From: Leptospira sanjuanensis | GTDB lineage: Bacteria > Spirochaetota > Leptospiria > Leptospirales > Leptospiraceae | Assembly: GCF_022267325.1 (NCBI RefSeq) | Contig: NZ_JAIZBG010000001.1 | Location: forward strand, 3,592,501-3,656,500 | Reading direction: 5' to 3' | Length of the DNA stretch: 64,000 bases | In this document: positions 6,890-15,118 of the stretch, in pieces | Layout: every line of letters begins with the position of its first letter | Position numbering within the stretch: position 1 is the first letter of the stretch | Translations under genes and position numbers: made by a program | Notes under the pieces: model-generated | Seen by the model: the letters and a program-made list of their open reading frames with translations, nothing else | Told to the model about the DNA's origin: nothing | Databases searched by the model: none

Positions 6890-9868
6890 TTATTTCATGC
6901 GCTTCATTGCGATCATAGCGATGTCGTCAGAAAGTTCGGAAAAGCCCGCACTTCCGATGCTTTTGCCCGTGTAGCCGTCCAAATCATTCACGATGGATTG
7001 GATTACTTGAGTAGGCGATTGATGTGCGTTTGACACGAGCGTCTGAAACAATCTTTCCTTGCCGTACATTTTGTTTTGAGGATTACGCGCTTCGTCCAAA
7101 CCGTCCGTGTACTGAAAGAAAAGATCGCCAGGATCCATCTGAAACGATTTCGGTTCGATCGTGGTTTCAAAAAAGGAATTCTCATCCATTCCGATCGGCA
7201 ATCCTCCGCCCGGAAGTTCCCTGAGTTTTTTTTCGGACGCGTCGTATAACAGCGGTTTGACGTGCCCCGCGGATGCATATCTCATCTTCGCAGTGGTTCG
7301 ATCGTAGATGGCGATAAAGAAAGTAACGAAGATATGATCGGGCGTATCGGAATACAGATATTCGTTCAGTTCGAGAAGAATTTTTCGGAGATCCCGTTCG
7401 CCTTTGCGGAGAATCGAACGCACCTGCGCGCGGAACAATGACATAACGATCGCGGGTCCGACTCCGTGATTGGAAACGTCCCCCACACAAAGAGCGACTT
7501 CGTTTTTACTCAACTCGATAAAGTCGTAGTAATCGCCGCCGACTCCGGCCATCGCTTTGTAGAACGCGCCGAACTCCGCAGCATCTCCCAAATTGCTTGG
7601 AAGTTTTTCGGGCAGAAGACGTTTTTGAATTTCTTCGGCGGCGAGGAGTTCCCCTTTCATTTCCTCCCGTTCCTTTAAACCGTGCGTCATCCGATTGAGG
7701 GATTCGCTCAAAATCCCGATTTCGTCATAACCCGCGGGAGGAAATTCCACATCCAGATTTCCCTTACCGACTTCTTCGGTTTGATGAATGATTTTTTTGA
7801 TTCTTCTTGCAACCATCCAAGCAAGCAGATACGCGAGAATTACTGCAAAGGCGCCGATCAATGCCGTATAACGTAGAAGTTCCTCCCGATTTTGACGGAT
7901 CTTTCTCAAACCTTCCGTACGGTCCAAAAGAACCACGTTGTATCCCAGATGATTTTTACGAAGAAGATCGTAACCGAGACCTTTCGGATCCTCGCCGAGT
8001 TCGCTTAACAACGGAGTGGAATCGAGAACCCACATCCATTCCTCCGCTTCGCTTCTGCTTCGGATTAAAATTCCCGAATCCAAGATCGGAAGTTTCGACT
8101 TGGGAAGTTCGGTTTCTGAAGTTCCCGCAAAGATCCATTCCCGCAGAAGATCCCATTTTTTCTGCGCAAGTTTCCGTTCTTCTTCGTCTTTCCAATATCT
8201 CCTCATTAAATTGGAATCGGAACGATACGGTAAAAACGCGAATTCATCCAAGGCAGCATCGCGCAGACCTCCGAAAGATTCGGGGGCTTGAAAAAGATTC
8301 AGATGAGTCCAATCTTCTTTGTTTAAATCCATTCGTTCCAACGATTCACGAACCTCTTCGATTTTCGCTTCGAGCAAACGGATCGTCTCTTGGATTTCTT
8401 CCGGTGAGATTTTTTGTTCGTCCGATTTTACGGGCATTACCGATTTCTTCTGCCAAAGGAGAAGTTCCTCGTGCAAGGATTTGGATCGGGCTGCAAGAGA
8501 ATTCTTTTCGGACTTCCAATTCTCTTCCCATTGTTTACGATCCTTCCTATAAGGATTCAATTCTTCTAATTTAGAATCCCTGGCCTTCAGAACCTTACGG
8601 TATTGAATATAAAGGTTTTTGAATTCGGCGTCCGAAGCGGGCTTAGCGGTTCCGGCTTTTCTGAGTTCGGCGATTCTTCCCTTTAGCTTTTGGGAAATTT
8701 CACCCAAGCCTGCGGAGAATTTTTTGTCCTCCTCGAGATATTCTTTCCAAGAATCCAGATTCTCCGAAATTTCGGATACGATGATTTTGGATCGTTCCGC
8801 CGTTCCGGGATTTCTGAAAACGGTCCGATACGAAACCTCGTATTGTCTTCCGCCGACTTCGTAGTTCTCGGATTCCGAATATTCGGAATTCGTTTTTAAT
8901 ACGTCCGAACCTTTGAACAAACCGGAGCGTCTTTCCTCGAATTCTTTCAACGCGAGAAGTTTTTTTCCCGTTCCCGAGGATTGAGGAAACAGCAAACCGG
9001 TATCCAAGGTTTGTTTTCCGGAAGTATCGTATTCCAAAATCCGAACCTTATCGGGCAACAAACCGAGCGATGCGATCTTATCTTTATAGGCGCCTTTGAA
9101 AAAGTTCTGCAGCGTTTTCGTAAGAGCCGTTTCGCCTAACTCCGATTTGGTTTCAAAATTCGGAATATCTTTTGAAAGACTTTTGTTTTCCTGAACGAGC
9201 TTTTCCTTTTCCGCCGCGAGGGAATTTTTCCTTTTAAGATCGTCCTGCGCGGAGGCGATCTCTTCTTCGATCGTTTTGATTTCTTCGGAGATCTGTTCGA
9301 TTCTTGCATTTGCCGATTCGGCGGAGATTCTCGCCGACGCGGTTTGTTTGGCAAGATTTACGATCTTTTCATAGAGATTTGAATCGATGGAAGCTCCGTT
9401 TTCCTTTCTCAATTCTCCCTTTACCTTGGTTTCGAATTCCCGGATTTCCTTTTCGGAAAGATAGCGCGTAAAGTAGGTGTCCACGGATTTGTGATAGTAG
9501 TTGTATTTCACTTTTAATCCGATCGAAGCTCCGATGGATTTCAACGCGCCGAAAAGTCCCCCTTCTTTCCGGAGAACCTTTCTTTTGAATTTGCTGAGTT
9601 GTTGTTTTTTCTCCTTCACTCGGATTTTGAATTCTTCGATGAGGATCAGACTTCGGCTTAAATTTTCGAGATCGAGAACCGCCGCGTTTACGTATTCCAA
9701 AGGCGCTTTCAGCTCGGAGTTCATCTTCTCTTCGAGCGCGGCTTGTTGTTGTCCGTAATAGATCGCGGAAGTCAGCGCGAGAATCGACACGACCAATACG
9801 GCCGTGAAAAAGGAAAGTTTGGCTCGGATGCCGGGAAGGAACTTACGAAGAAGTTTGCTTCGGATCAT
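6890..9868 (-). CDS. RsbU-type PP2C serine phosphatase with membrane sensor and HAMP
   Basis: 992 residues. A membrane segment (about 17-40) is followed by a very long, charged, coiled-coil-rich extracytoplasmic region (about 45-665), a second membrane helix (about 669-688), a HAMP linker (about 690-745) and a SpoIIE/PP2C domain (about 755-990). Metal-binding motifs are intact: GVGGDYYDF near residue 776, VGDVSNHGVG, YTDGLDEA and ELSDDIAMI. Known: such phosphatases dephosphorylate STAS antagonists to start partner switching. The start overlaps the end of the HATPase kinase gene by 26 bp, and the STAS gene precedes that, so substrate and kinase are encoded in the same operon. The periplasmic region is not a recognisable Cache or PAS fold; the ligand is unknown. 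Confidence 0.93.
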   Translation of the reverse strand: MIRSKLLRKFLPGIRAKLSFFTAVLVVSILALTSAIYYGQQQAALEEKMNSELKAPLEYVNAAVLDLENLSRSLILIEEFKIRVKEKKQQLSKFKRKVLRKEGGLFGALKSIGASIGLKVKYNYYHKSVDTYFTRYLSEKEIREFETKVKGELRKENGASIDSNLYEKIVNLAKQTASARISAESANARIEQISEEIKTIEEEIASAQDDLKRKNSLAAEKEKLVQENKSLSKDIPNFETKSELGETALTKTLQNFFKGAYKDKIASLGLLPDKVRILEYDTSGKQTLDTGLLFPQSSGTGKKLLALKEFEERRSGLFKGSDVLKTNSEYSESENYEVGGRQYEVSYRTVFRNPGTAERSKIIVSEISENLDSWKEYLEEDKKFSAGLGEISQKLKGRIAELRKAGTAKPASDAEFKNLYIQYRKVLKARDSKLEELNPYRKDRKQWEENWKSEKNSLAARSKSLHEELLLWQKKSVMPVKSDEQKISPEEIQETIRLLEAKIEEVRESLERMDLNKEDWTHLNLFQAPESFGGLRDAALDEFAFLPYRSDSNLMRRYWKDEEERKLAQKKWDLLREWIFAGTSETELPKSKLPILDSGILIRSRSEAEEWMWVLDSTPLLSELGEDPKGLGYDLLRKNHLGYNVVLLDRTEGLRKIRQNREELLRYTALIGAFAVILAYLLAWMVARRIKKIIHQTEEVGKGNLDVEFPPAGYDEIGILSESLNRMTHGLKEREEMKGELLAAEEIQKRLLPEKLPSNLGDAAEFGAFYKAMAGVGGDYYDFIELSKNEVALCVGDVSNHGVGPAIVMSLFRAQVRSILRKGERDLRKILLELNEYLYSDTPDHIFVTFFIAIYDRTTAKMRYASAGHVKPLLYDASEKKLRELPGGGLPIGMDENSFFETTIEPKSFQMDPGDLFFQYTDGLDEARNPQNKMYGKERLFQTLVSNAHQSPTQVIQSIVNDLDGYTGKSIGSAGFSELSDDIAMIAMKRMK

Positions 9869-10292
9869 TTTCTATCCTTGTGTGAATGAGTGTGAGTCTG
9901 TTTCTTTCAGGACGTTTGAGACGTTTATAACGGACGGTCATGATTTTTTTCAACGATCTTAAACCGAATCCGCCGTCCGCTCCGGTTTCGAAAAGCTCCT
10001 TCCAAGTATCGCTTTTTTTCAAGGTGGGATCGAATGGAATTCCTTCGTCGGTGATGGTGAATCTCCAAGTGTCTTTGTTGCGTCTCATTTTGAGTTCAAC
10101 GTTAGACGCCCTTTGATCGGGAAATCCGTGTTCGATCACGTTCGTAATCGCTTCGTCCACCGCGAACACGAGTCGACCTCGAATCAGATCTCCGCATTCG
10201 TTCCCTAAAAAATTACGGACAACTTCCCGGATTTTGGAAAGTTCCGAAAGATCGTTCGGAAACGTATGCGTTAATTCCTTTTTCGAATTCAT
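9843..10292 (-). CDS. RsbW/SpoIIAB-like HATPase serine kinase (anti-sigma type)
   Basis: 149 residues from ATG 10292. The GHKL ATPase motifs are present: N box EAITNVIEHGF (about 48-58), G1 box TDEGIPFDP (about 82-90) and G2 box GGFGLRSLKKI (about 108-118). This is the compact ATPase fold of the anti-sigma-factor serine kinases, which either sequester a sigma factor or another partner, or phosphorylate a STAS antagonist. It sits 18 bp behind the STAS gene and overlaps the RsbU phosphatase gene by 26 bp, so the three are a partner-switching cassette. No sigma-factor gene is adjacent, so its binding partner is not evident. Confidence 0.92.
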   Translation of the reverse strand: MNSKKELTHTFPNDLSELSKIREVVRNFLGNECGDLIRGRLVFAVDEAITNVIEHGFPDQRASNVELKMRRNKDTWRFTITDEGIPFDPTLKKSDTWKELFETGADGGFGLRSLKKIMTVRYKRLKRPERNRLTLIHTRIENDPKQTSS

Positions 10293-10310
10293 TTTACGCA
10301 GGTTTGGCGA

Positions 10311-10652
10311 TTAAAACGCCGCCAATGCGTCCTTGACCGATTCGAAGATGCGAATTTTTTTCGTAAAATACATAAGGTCCATCGTGTCTCGAACCTCTTT
10401 TTTGATATTGGCGAATACGAGTTCTCCGGATTTTTCCTTTAAGAATTTCAGAATGGAGTTGAGAACCCCGATTCCCGCCGAAGCGATGTAAGAAACTCCG
10501 GAGAAGTCGCATACGATCTTTGTCGCGCCGTTTCCGATGGAGGATTCCAATTTCAATTTCAAATCCGGCGCGGTTTTCGCGTCGATCTCTCCTTGAATTT
10601 GAAGAACCAAAAGATTTCCTTCTTTTTTTTCCTGAATCGTAAGTGTCGCCAT
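10311..10652 (-). CDS. STAS-domain anti-anti-sigma factor
   Basis: 113 residues, a single STAS domain: the LVLQIQGEIDAKTAPDLK strand-helix, then KIVCDFSGVSYIASAGIGVL with S58 at the position that is phosphorylated in SpoIIAA/RsbV-type antagonists, and a C-terminal helix pair. It is the natural substrate of the kinase and phosphatase encoded immediately downstream. Its ATG (10650-10652) is directly adjacent to the stop codon (10653-10655) of the upstream 307-residue gene, so translation of the two is probably coupled. Confidence 0.93.
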   Translation of the reverse strand: MATLTIQEKKEGNLLVLQIQGEIDAKTAPDLKLKLESSIGNGATKIVCDFSGVSYIASAGIGVLNSILKFLKEKSGELVFANIKKEVRDTMDLMYFTKKIRIFESVKDALAAF

Positions 10653-11576
10653 TTATATTCCCTTCTTGATGTCTTTCATCATGTCTTTTTCCCGTATGAT
10701 CGCGTAGAGTTTCCTTTCCAATCCGTCGATTTCGTAATAATATTTCGCGTTCGGATCTCCTTCGAAGATATGCGCGTATTTTCGAATTCCCTGAATCGCC
10801 TTTCTCGGATTACCTTCGAGAATTCCCTTGGTAATGAGATAATAGAGTTCTATCGCGAGAGAATCCCGGAGATTCTCCTTAAACGAAACGTCCCGTTTTG
10901 CGAGAGCGCCGATCAGATTTTCCACTTCCTGAAGATTGTAATCCTCGGAATCACTGAATTTTATAATATAAGAAGATAATAATTTTTTACACTTCGGAAG
11001 ATCGTTCGATTTGGTCGCTACGAGAATCATGTTGTAAAGCCGATGAACCTCGGCGTCCAGATAAACCTTCTGACGATGTGTGTCGAGTTTCACCGGTTCC
11101 AAAACGTGTTTCAATTCTTCGGGAGAAAAATTCTTGATCGAGTCCTCGAACAGTTTTTCGCTTTTAGTACGGTTGAGCTCCCGGAAATCCGCCAAAGGTT
11201 TTTCGATCAGAGAAAAAAATTCGATCGCTTCTTTACTTTCCGCGACCGCTTCCTGTTCCTGAATTTTTTCCAAAAAGAAAATGCAACTGTCCCCTACCGC
11301 GGACAAATTCTCCCCAAGAGCGTGCGACACGAGGCGTTTGCAATTCAGACCGATCGTGTGAACATAAGCGGGATCAAGAGAATCGGCCTGAATCTTATCG
11401 ATAATTTTTGCGGAGGTTTGTGCGGAATGCGACTTCTCCTTTTCCCAACCAGCGTATGTCAGCGGATCGATCAAATAATTGCGAAAATTCTTTTTTCCGG
11501 ATAAGGCGAGAAGCCGAATCGTTTTGATGAATTCTTGAGCGAGCGGCTGCGGGATGTTATTTCTCGGATTCGGCAT
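10653..11576 (-). CDS. Unknown helical protein heading the partner-switching operon
   Basis: 307 residues, no signal peptide or membrane segment, and almost entirely predicted helical, with many charged residues. I recognise no family. The stop is directly next to the ATG of the STAS gene, which makes it the first gene of the STAS-kinase-phosphatase operon; a role as output or regulator of that switch is an inference from position only. The start at ATG 11576 (MPNPRNNIPQPLAQEF) lacks an obvious Shine-Dalgarno sequence, and an in-frame TAA lies about 20 codons upstream, which limits alternatives. Confidence 0.75.
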   Translation of the reverse strand: MPNPRNNIPQPLAQEFIKTIRLLALSGKKNFRNYLIDPLTYAGWEKEKSHSAQTSAKIIDKIQADSLDPAYVHTIGLNCKRLVSHALGENLSAVGDSCIFFLEKIQEQEAVAESKEAIEFFSLIEKPLADFRELNRTKSEKLFEDSIKNFSPEELKHVLEPVKLDTHRQKVYLDAEVHRLYNMILVATKSNDLPKCKKLLSSYIIKFSDSEDYNLQEVENLIGALAKRDVSFKENLRDSLAIELYYLITKGILEGNPRKAIQGIRKYAHIFEGDPNAKYYYEIDGLERKLYAIIREKDMMKDIKKGI

Positions 11577-11883
11577 TGCGGCTGTTTCGAAAACGGAACT
11601 GGTTTTTCCTTGATTCTCGCGCTGCCGTTAGCGTTAGAAGACGCGAAAGATGCCGACTGATTTAAGGCAGTTCCGCAAATTGTAAAGTAAAAAGAACCGA
11701 AAATTGTGAAATTCAAACGCCGAAGAAAGTAGACATATTTCCGATTCCCGATCGCGGATCGAAAATACCTCCACTTCGTTTAACAGATCAGCTCGACCAA
11801 ATATCCGTCCGAATCCTTTTTTTCCAATTTCAGACCGAACTCGTCATTCTTCCTTTTTTTCTCTAAAGAAAAAGCGTGCCGAT
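11577..11883. other. Intergenic region upstream of the partner-switching operon
   Basis: About 307 bases. They contain the leader of the minus-strand operon and the 3' flank of the epimerase gene. A 35-codon frame starting at TTG 11887 on the minus strand (ending near 11780) looks mildly protein-like but has no start context. An 81-codon frame (11716 to 11471) runs into the 307-residue gene in another frame and is judged spurious. No RNA gene is recognisable. Confidence 0.4.
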
Positions 11884-12843
11884 TCAAAGAACCGGCATCT
11901 CTGCGAGACCTTGACGAACGCTGAGCAACGGAGAATAACCTAAATCCTTTTTAGCGTTGTCGATTTTGATCGTACAATCGCGGGACATGATGCTCGCGCT
12001 GAATCGAGTCAACGGAGGTTCGTTTTTGATTCCAAAAAGTTTCCAAACGGCTTCGATGATTCTCGCTAAAAAACGAGCGAGCCAACCCGGAACGGACCGA
12101 TTCGGGGCTACGACTTTTTGAGTGAGCAGAAGCGATCCGAGAAAATTACGAAAATTGAATACTTCGTCGTCTGTAACGAAATACGCCTTACCGCCTTGTC
12201 CTTTCGTCAAAGCGAGCTCGATCGCGTGAACCAAGTTGTAAATATGAGTCGTGTTGGTAAGAGCCTTTCCCCCGTCGATCCAAGAGAAATTTCCTTCGGC
12301 GATCATTTTCAAAAGAACGGGAAGAACGGTTTTATCGCCCGGTCCCCAAATCAAACGCGGACGGATCGAAATCGTCTGCATTTCGGAGGAATTTCCGGCT
12401 AACACGCGTTTTTCGGCTTCCGCCTTTGTGCGTGAATACGGAAACGGAGAATTCTTCGGATATGGATAACTTTCGTCGATGTCGATCATCGGTTGTCCGT
12501 AAAACAGAGCCGCTTCGGTTCCGATAAAGATGAATCGTTTTACGCCTGCCTTTCTCGCCGCCTCGAGGAGCTGCGCCGTACCGTCCACGTTGACTTTCCA
12601 AAAATCCTGAAACGGTCCCCATTGTTCCACATAGGCAGCGCTATGAATGACGACGTCGATTCCTTTGAGTTGATTCGGGTCTACGGAATTCAATTCGGAA
12701 CGAACCGGTTCTCCTCCTGCTTTGGTGATCACGGAATCGGTTTTTTCCGAACGGGACATCGCTTTGACTTTGTGTTTTTTAGAAAGAATCCGGGTGGCGG
12801 CTTCTCCTACAAAGCCGGATGCCCCTGTGATAAAAAGATTCAT
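11884..12843 (-). CDS. NAD(P)-dependent epimerase/dehydratase (extended SDR)
   Basis: 319 residues from ATG 12843, preceded by GGAGG with a 5-base spacer; the in-frame TTG four codons upstream lies inside that ribosome-binding site and is rejected. The Rossmann glycine motif FITGASGFVGEAA is at residues 4-16 and a catalytic YxxxK is present in PYSRTKAEAEK (about 138-148), so it is an extended short-chain dehydrogenase of the epimerase/3-beta-HSD type. Substrate unknown. It is transcribed from a promoter with a TetR-type palindrome just behind the -10 box, downstream of a TetR gene on the same strand, so direct repression by that regulator is likely. It may act in lipid or xenobiotic reduction. 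Confidence 0.85.
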   Translation of the reverse strand: MNLFITGASGFVGEAATRILSKKHKVKAMSRSEKTDSVITKAGGEPVRSELNSVDPNQLKGIDVVIHSAAYVEQWGPFQDFWKVNVDGTAQLLEAARKAGVKRFIFIGTEAALFYGQPMIDIDESYPYPKNSPFPYSRTKAEAEKRVLAGNSSEMQTISIRPRLIWGPGDKTVLPVLLKMIAEGNFSWIDGGKALTNTTHIYNLVHAIELALTKGQGGKAYFVTDDEVFNFRNFLGSLLLTQKVVAPNRSVPGWLARFLARIIEAVWKLFGIKNEPPLTRFSASIMSRDCTIKIDNAKKDLGYSPLLSVRQGLAEMPVL

Positions 12844-12880
12844 TTTCGCCTCCAAACGGGAATGGGATTTAATTTTCGAC

Positions 12881-12928
12881 TAGATAGATCGTTCTACCAA
12901 AATTATTATTGCCGATGATTTTGGTCAA
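12881..12928 (-). promoter_or_regulatory. Sigma70-type promoter with TetR-like operator for the epimerase
   Basis: Minus strand: -35 TTGACC (12928-12923), 17-base spacer, -10 TAATTT (12905-12900), immediately followed by the imperfect palindrome TAGAACGATCTATCTA (12896-12881; 12 of 16 positions symmetric). The palindrome lies where transcription starts and between the TetR gene and its probable target, which is the usual position of a repressor site. Confidence 0.6.
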
Positions 12929-12937
12929 GAAATTCTC

Positions 12938-13516
12938 TTATGCAGGAATCAATACGCTTAAAATCCCTTCTAACTGCTTTTCCACTGCTTTTAGGGGTTG
13001 GACGCTTCTGTGGGCTCGACAAAGGATCAGAGCGCCCTCGACGGCGGACAAAAGAAGAATGGCGACAGATTCTACACGCTCTTCTTCCATTCCGGACCGA
13101 TGCAACAGAGCTTGAATCAGATTTTGCCAATTTTGATAAGTAGTAGAACAGACTTTCTGGATCCGATCGTTGTCGGCAGCGACTTCGAGTACAACCGTAG
13201 CGATCGGACATCCTTTTTGAAAACCGGAGTTGATCAGCTCCTCCGCAAGATGATTCGTAAATTCTTGGAGAGCGCCGTAAAGATCGGAATGATTTTCGAC
13301 AGCGGTTTCGATTTGTTTTTCAAGACGTTCTCCGGCACTTTGAATCGCTTGTGCGGTCAATTCTTCCTTTCCGTTCGGAAAGTGATGATATAAGGAACCG
13401 CTCGGGGTTTCGCTTAATTTGAGAATGTCCTTTAACCCGGTACCATGGTAACCCCTTTCCTGGAGAAGTTTGCCGGTCGTTTGTATCAGTCTTTCTCTGG
13501 AGCTGGGTTGTTCCAT
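12938..13516 (-). CDS. TetR/AcrR-family transcriptional repressor (LmrA/YxaF-like)
   Basis: 192 residues from ATG 13516 (MEQPSSRERLIQTTGKLLQE); a GTG three codons upstream is the alternative start. The N-terminal helix-turn-helix spans about residues 25-45 (GTGLKDILKLSETPSGSLYHHF), typical of TetR, with PSGSLYHHFPNGKEEL as the recognition helix. The ligand domain carries the CPIATV motif (about 104-109) seen in the LmrA/YxaF group. The epimerase gene lies 94 bp downstream behind a palindrome, so the pair is probably an autonomous repressor-enzyme unit. Effector unknown. Confidence 0.88.
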   Translation of the reverse strand: MEQPSSRERLIQTTGKLLQERGYHGTGLKDILKLSETPSGSLYHHFPNGKEELTAQAIQSAGERLEKQIETAVENHSDLYGALQEFTNHLAEELINSGFQKGCPIATVVLEVAADNDRIQKVCSTTYQNWQNLIQALLHRSGMEEERVESVAILLLSAVEGALILCRAHRSVQPLKAVEKQLEGILSVLIPA

Positions 13517-13878
13517 ATCTTCCACGATGAGAGTCTGTCGTTTTTTCTGTCAAGGGGAGTTCGAAGACTACAAATCCGTTTTTCGTTGAAAGGAAATTTT
13601 GCGTATTTTCCTCTTTTTGCTTTCTTTAAAAGGAAATTAGATTTTTCGAATGTGTTCGATAAAAAAGTGCCGGTTTGTGTTGTTAGGTAGTTGCCGTGAG
13701 TAGTAAGTCGAGATTCAGTTTTTCAAGACCTCGTCCACGCATTGAATGTCTTATGCGGAGTCAGGGTGTGCGTTTGATACGCGCGGGCATACTTTGTTAT
13801 GCTTCGAATTTTGGTTTCAAAGCGGTTGAAGGTTGTTTGTTTTAAATCTTGTTTTTAGGTTGGTGTTTGTCTGTTTGA
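13517..13878. other. Non-coding, G/T-skewed region between TetR and DUF1564 genes
   Basis: About 360 bases without a credible gene on either strand. The part from about 13680 to 13880 is conspicuously rich in G and T on the plus strand compared with its neighbours. Short inverted repeats are present (GCATA-CTTTGT-TATGC around 13787-13802; AGGAAA/TTTCCT near 13590-13612) but none has the form of a strong terminator. Part of this must be the promoter region of the minus-strand TetR gene. Confidence 0.35.
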
Positions 13879-14418
13879 CTAAATGTCGAACCAGTCTCGC
13901 GGATCCAAAACGTAAAATATGTGGGTGGGATCGCAGACGAGGGTCCGAGTTATGTTGTTATTTAAAAGATCGAGGTGGAGGATGTATTTGTAATTCCTGT
14001 GAAATGTTGGACCTCCTTCATTCATAATTCTCACGATAGAATCCCCAACCCCGGCCTCATCCAACAACAAAAGATATCGAAATAAATAACAGCGGGATAC
14101 CCCGTGTGCCTGCGCGAACGTTCCGAACAACGCCCAACTTCCCGTACTCAAGCGCACGTTCATCCGAACCATATTCCCCCGACCGGGACTTGGCTGATAC
14201 AAAGTCTTTCCCGCCCTGTTCCCCAAACGTTTCGCAGCGGTTAAATATTTCCCGTAAATCTTCAGAAGAATAGGAATTCTCTTCGCTAAAATTTTACGAT
14301 CCTCCTCGCGATACCGAGATAAAGTTTCCTTAGAAACTAAAAGAGTAACGACCTCGGTTTCAATCTCTTGAAGCCTGGAACTGATTTTCTCGTCGGAGTT
14401 GAGTGATAAGATTCCCAT
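13879..14418 (-). CDS. DUF1564-family protein (Leptospira-specific)
   Basis: 179 residues from ATG 14418 ([20 protein letters not shown]); the frame also extends 12 codons up to a TTG, but the MGIL start fits the family. The layout, with an N-terminal helical part, a basic centre ([15 protein letters not shown]) and an aromatic, His-rich end ([25 protein letters not shown]), is that of DUF1564, a multi-copy family known essentially only from Leptospira and of unknown function. The centre with [29 protein letters not shown] resembles a ribbon-helix-helix-like segment, so DNA binding is possible but unproven. It sits beside a decayed sigma-factor gene in a low-density stretch, hinting at a genome-plasticity region. 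Confidence 0.8.
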   Translation of the reverse strand: MGILSLNSDEKISSRLQEIETEVVTLLVSKETLSRYREEDRKILAKRIPILLKIYGKYLTAAKRLGNRAGKTLYQPSPGRGNMVRMNVRLSTGSWALFGTFAQAHGVSRCYLFRYLLLLDEAGVGDSIVRIMNEGGPTFHRNYKYILHLDLLNNNITRTLVCDPTHIFYVLDPRDWFDI

Positions 14419-14527
14419 ACAGACATCGGTTCCGAAGTTTTTCCGAATGGACAAAATCCGATCATCGATCCGAAAAAAATTCAGATCATTCTAAAAATTC
14501 GGGACACAATCCGAAACTTCAAAACGA

Positions 14528-14978
14528 TTATTTCAGACCGAAAACCGCCCGAAATTTGGAATCCCGCAACAAGGACCGGATTTTATCGGATTGATCCGAA
14601 GGAATTAAGAATTTATGTTTACGATACAAAGAAGCATAACGCGGTTCCGCATACTCATCAAACGACTGCGACTTTTCCCGCGCGCATTCCCGGATCGCTT
14701 GTAAGGAATGATGGAAGAATTTCAATTCTTTCGGATTCACGATTCACGATTCACGATTCCCAATTCCCGATTCCCGATTCTATAAAACCCTTTGTCTTTC
14801 GAGCGCATCGACACGGGTTTTCCTTACGAACCAACCCACATTTCGAATTCATAAACTGATAGAGATCCTTTCTCGCTCTGGATAATCTCTTTCGAAAATT
14901 AGTCCTCGATATTCCGAGGATTTCGCTCCCGACCAAGTCGCTTGCGGAAAGAAAATTCTTCCTCATGACTTCCCTCCG
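14528..14978 (-). pseudogene. ECF RNA polymerase sigma factor remnant (C-terminal part, frameshifted)
   Basis: Two adjacent frames on the minus strand (14966-14751 and 14740-14528) together read as the C-terminal part of one sigma factor. The first holds the region-4 helix-turn-helix (VGSEILGISRTNFRKRLSRA) and the zinc-like tail MNSKCGLV..NPCRCARKT; the second (NPKELKFFHHSLQAIRECA to DSKFRAVFGL) matches the helical extension that follows this tail in intact Leptospira-type ECF sigma factors. Region 2 and most of the N-terminus are missing: an in-frame TAA lies at 15035-15033. The break between the two parts coincides with a heptamer repeat array, where a TGA (14753-14751) ends the first frame and GTG 14740 could restart the second. 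It is probably a decayed gene. Confidence 0.75.
14734..14780. repeat. Heptamer microsatellite, about 6.7 units
   Basis: Tandem 7-mers on the plus strand: three GATTCAC (14734-14754), then GATTCCC, AATTCCC, GATTCCC and a partial GATTC. The unit length is not a multiple of three, so changes in copy number shift the reading frame of the sigma-factor remnant that runs through it. With three GTGAATC units on the coding strand, every phase meets a TGA. Confidence 0.9.
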
Positions 14979-15118
14979 ATCATTCGAAAGGCGCCCATTC
15001 CACGACGATTTCCTCGACTGGTATTTGATTTCTTAGAGACGGCGGTCGAACAACTGTGACAGTTTTTCAAAAAATTCCGAAAAACCGAGCTCTCCGATTT
15101 GAGTCCCCGCAAGTCTCC

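Noticed and set aside
11471..11716. 81-codon minus-strand frame with a hydrophobic start upstream of the 307-residue gene
   Set aside because: It overlaps that gene in another frame, has no ribosome-binding site and no plausible signal-peptide end.
11780..11887. 35-codon TTG-started frame behind the epimerase, with a mildly protein-like end
   Set aside because: No start signal and too short to judge; noted only as part of the intergenic region.
14734..14780. Simple phase-variation switch of an active sigma factor by heptamer slippage
   Set aside because: The three GTGAATC units give a TGA in every phase and the sigma region 2 is missing, so a one-unit change cannot restore a full protein.
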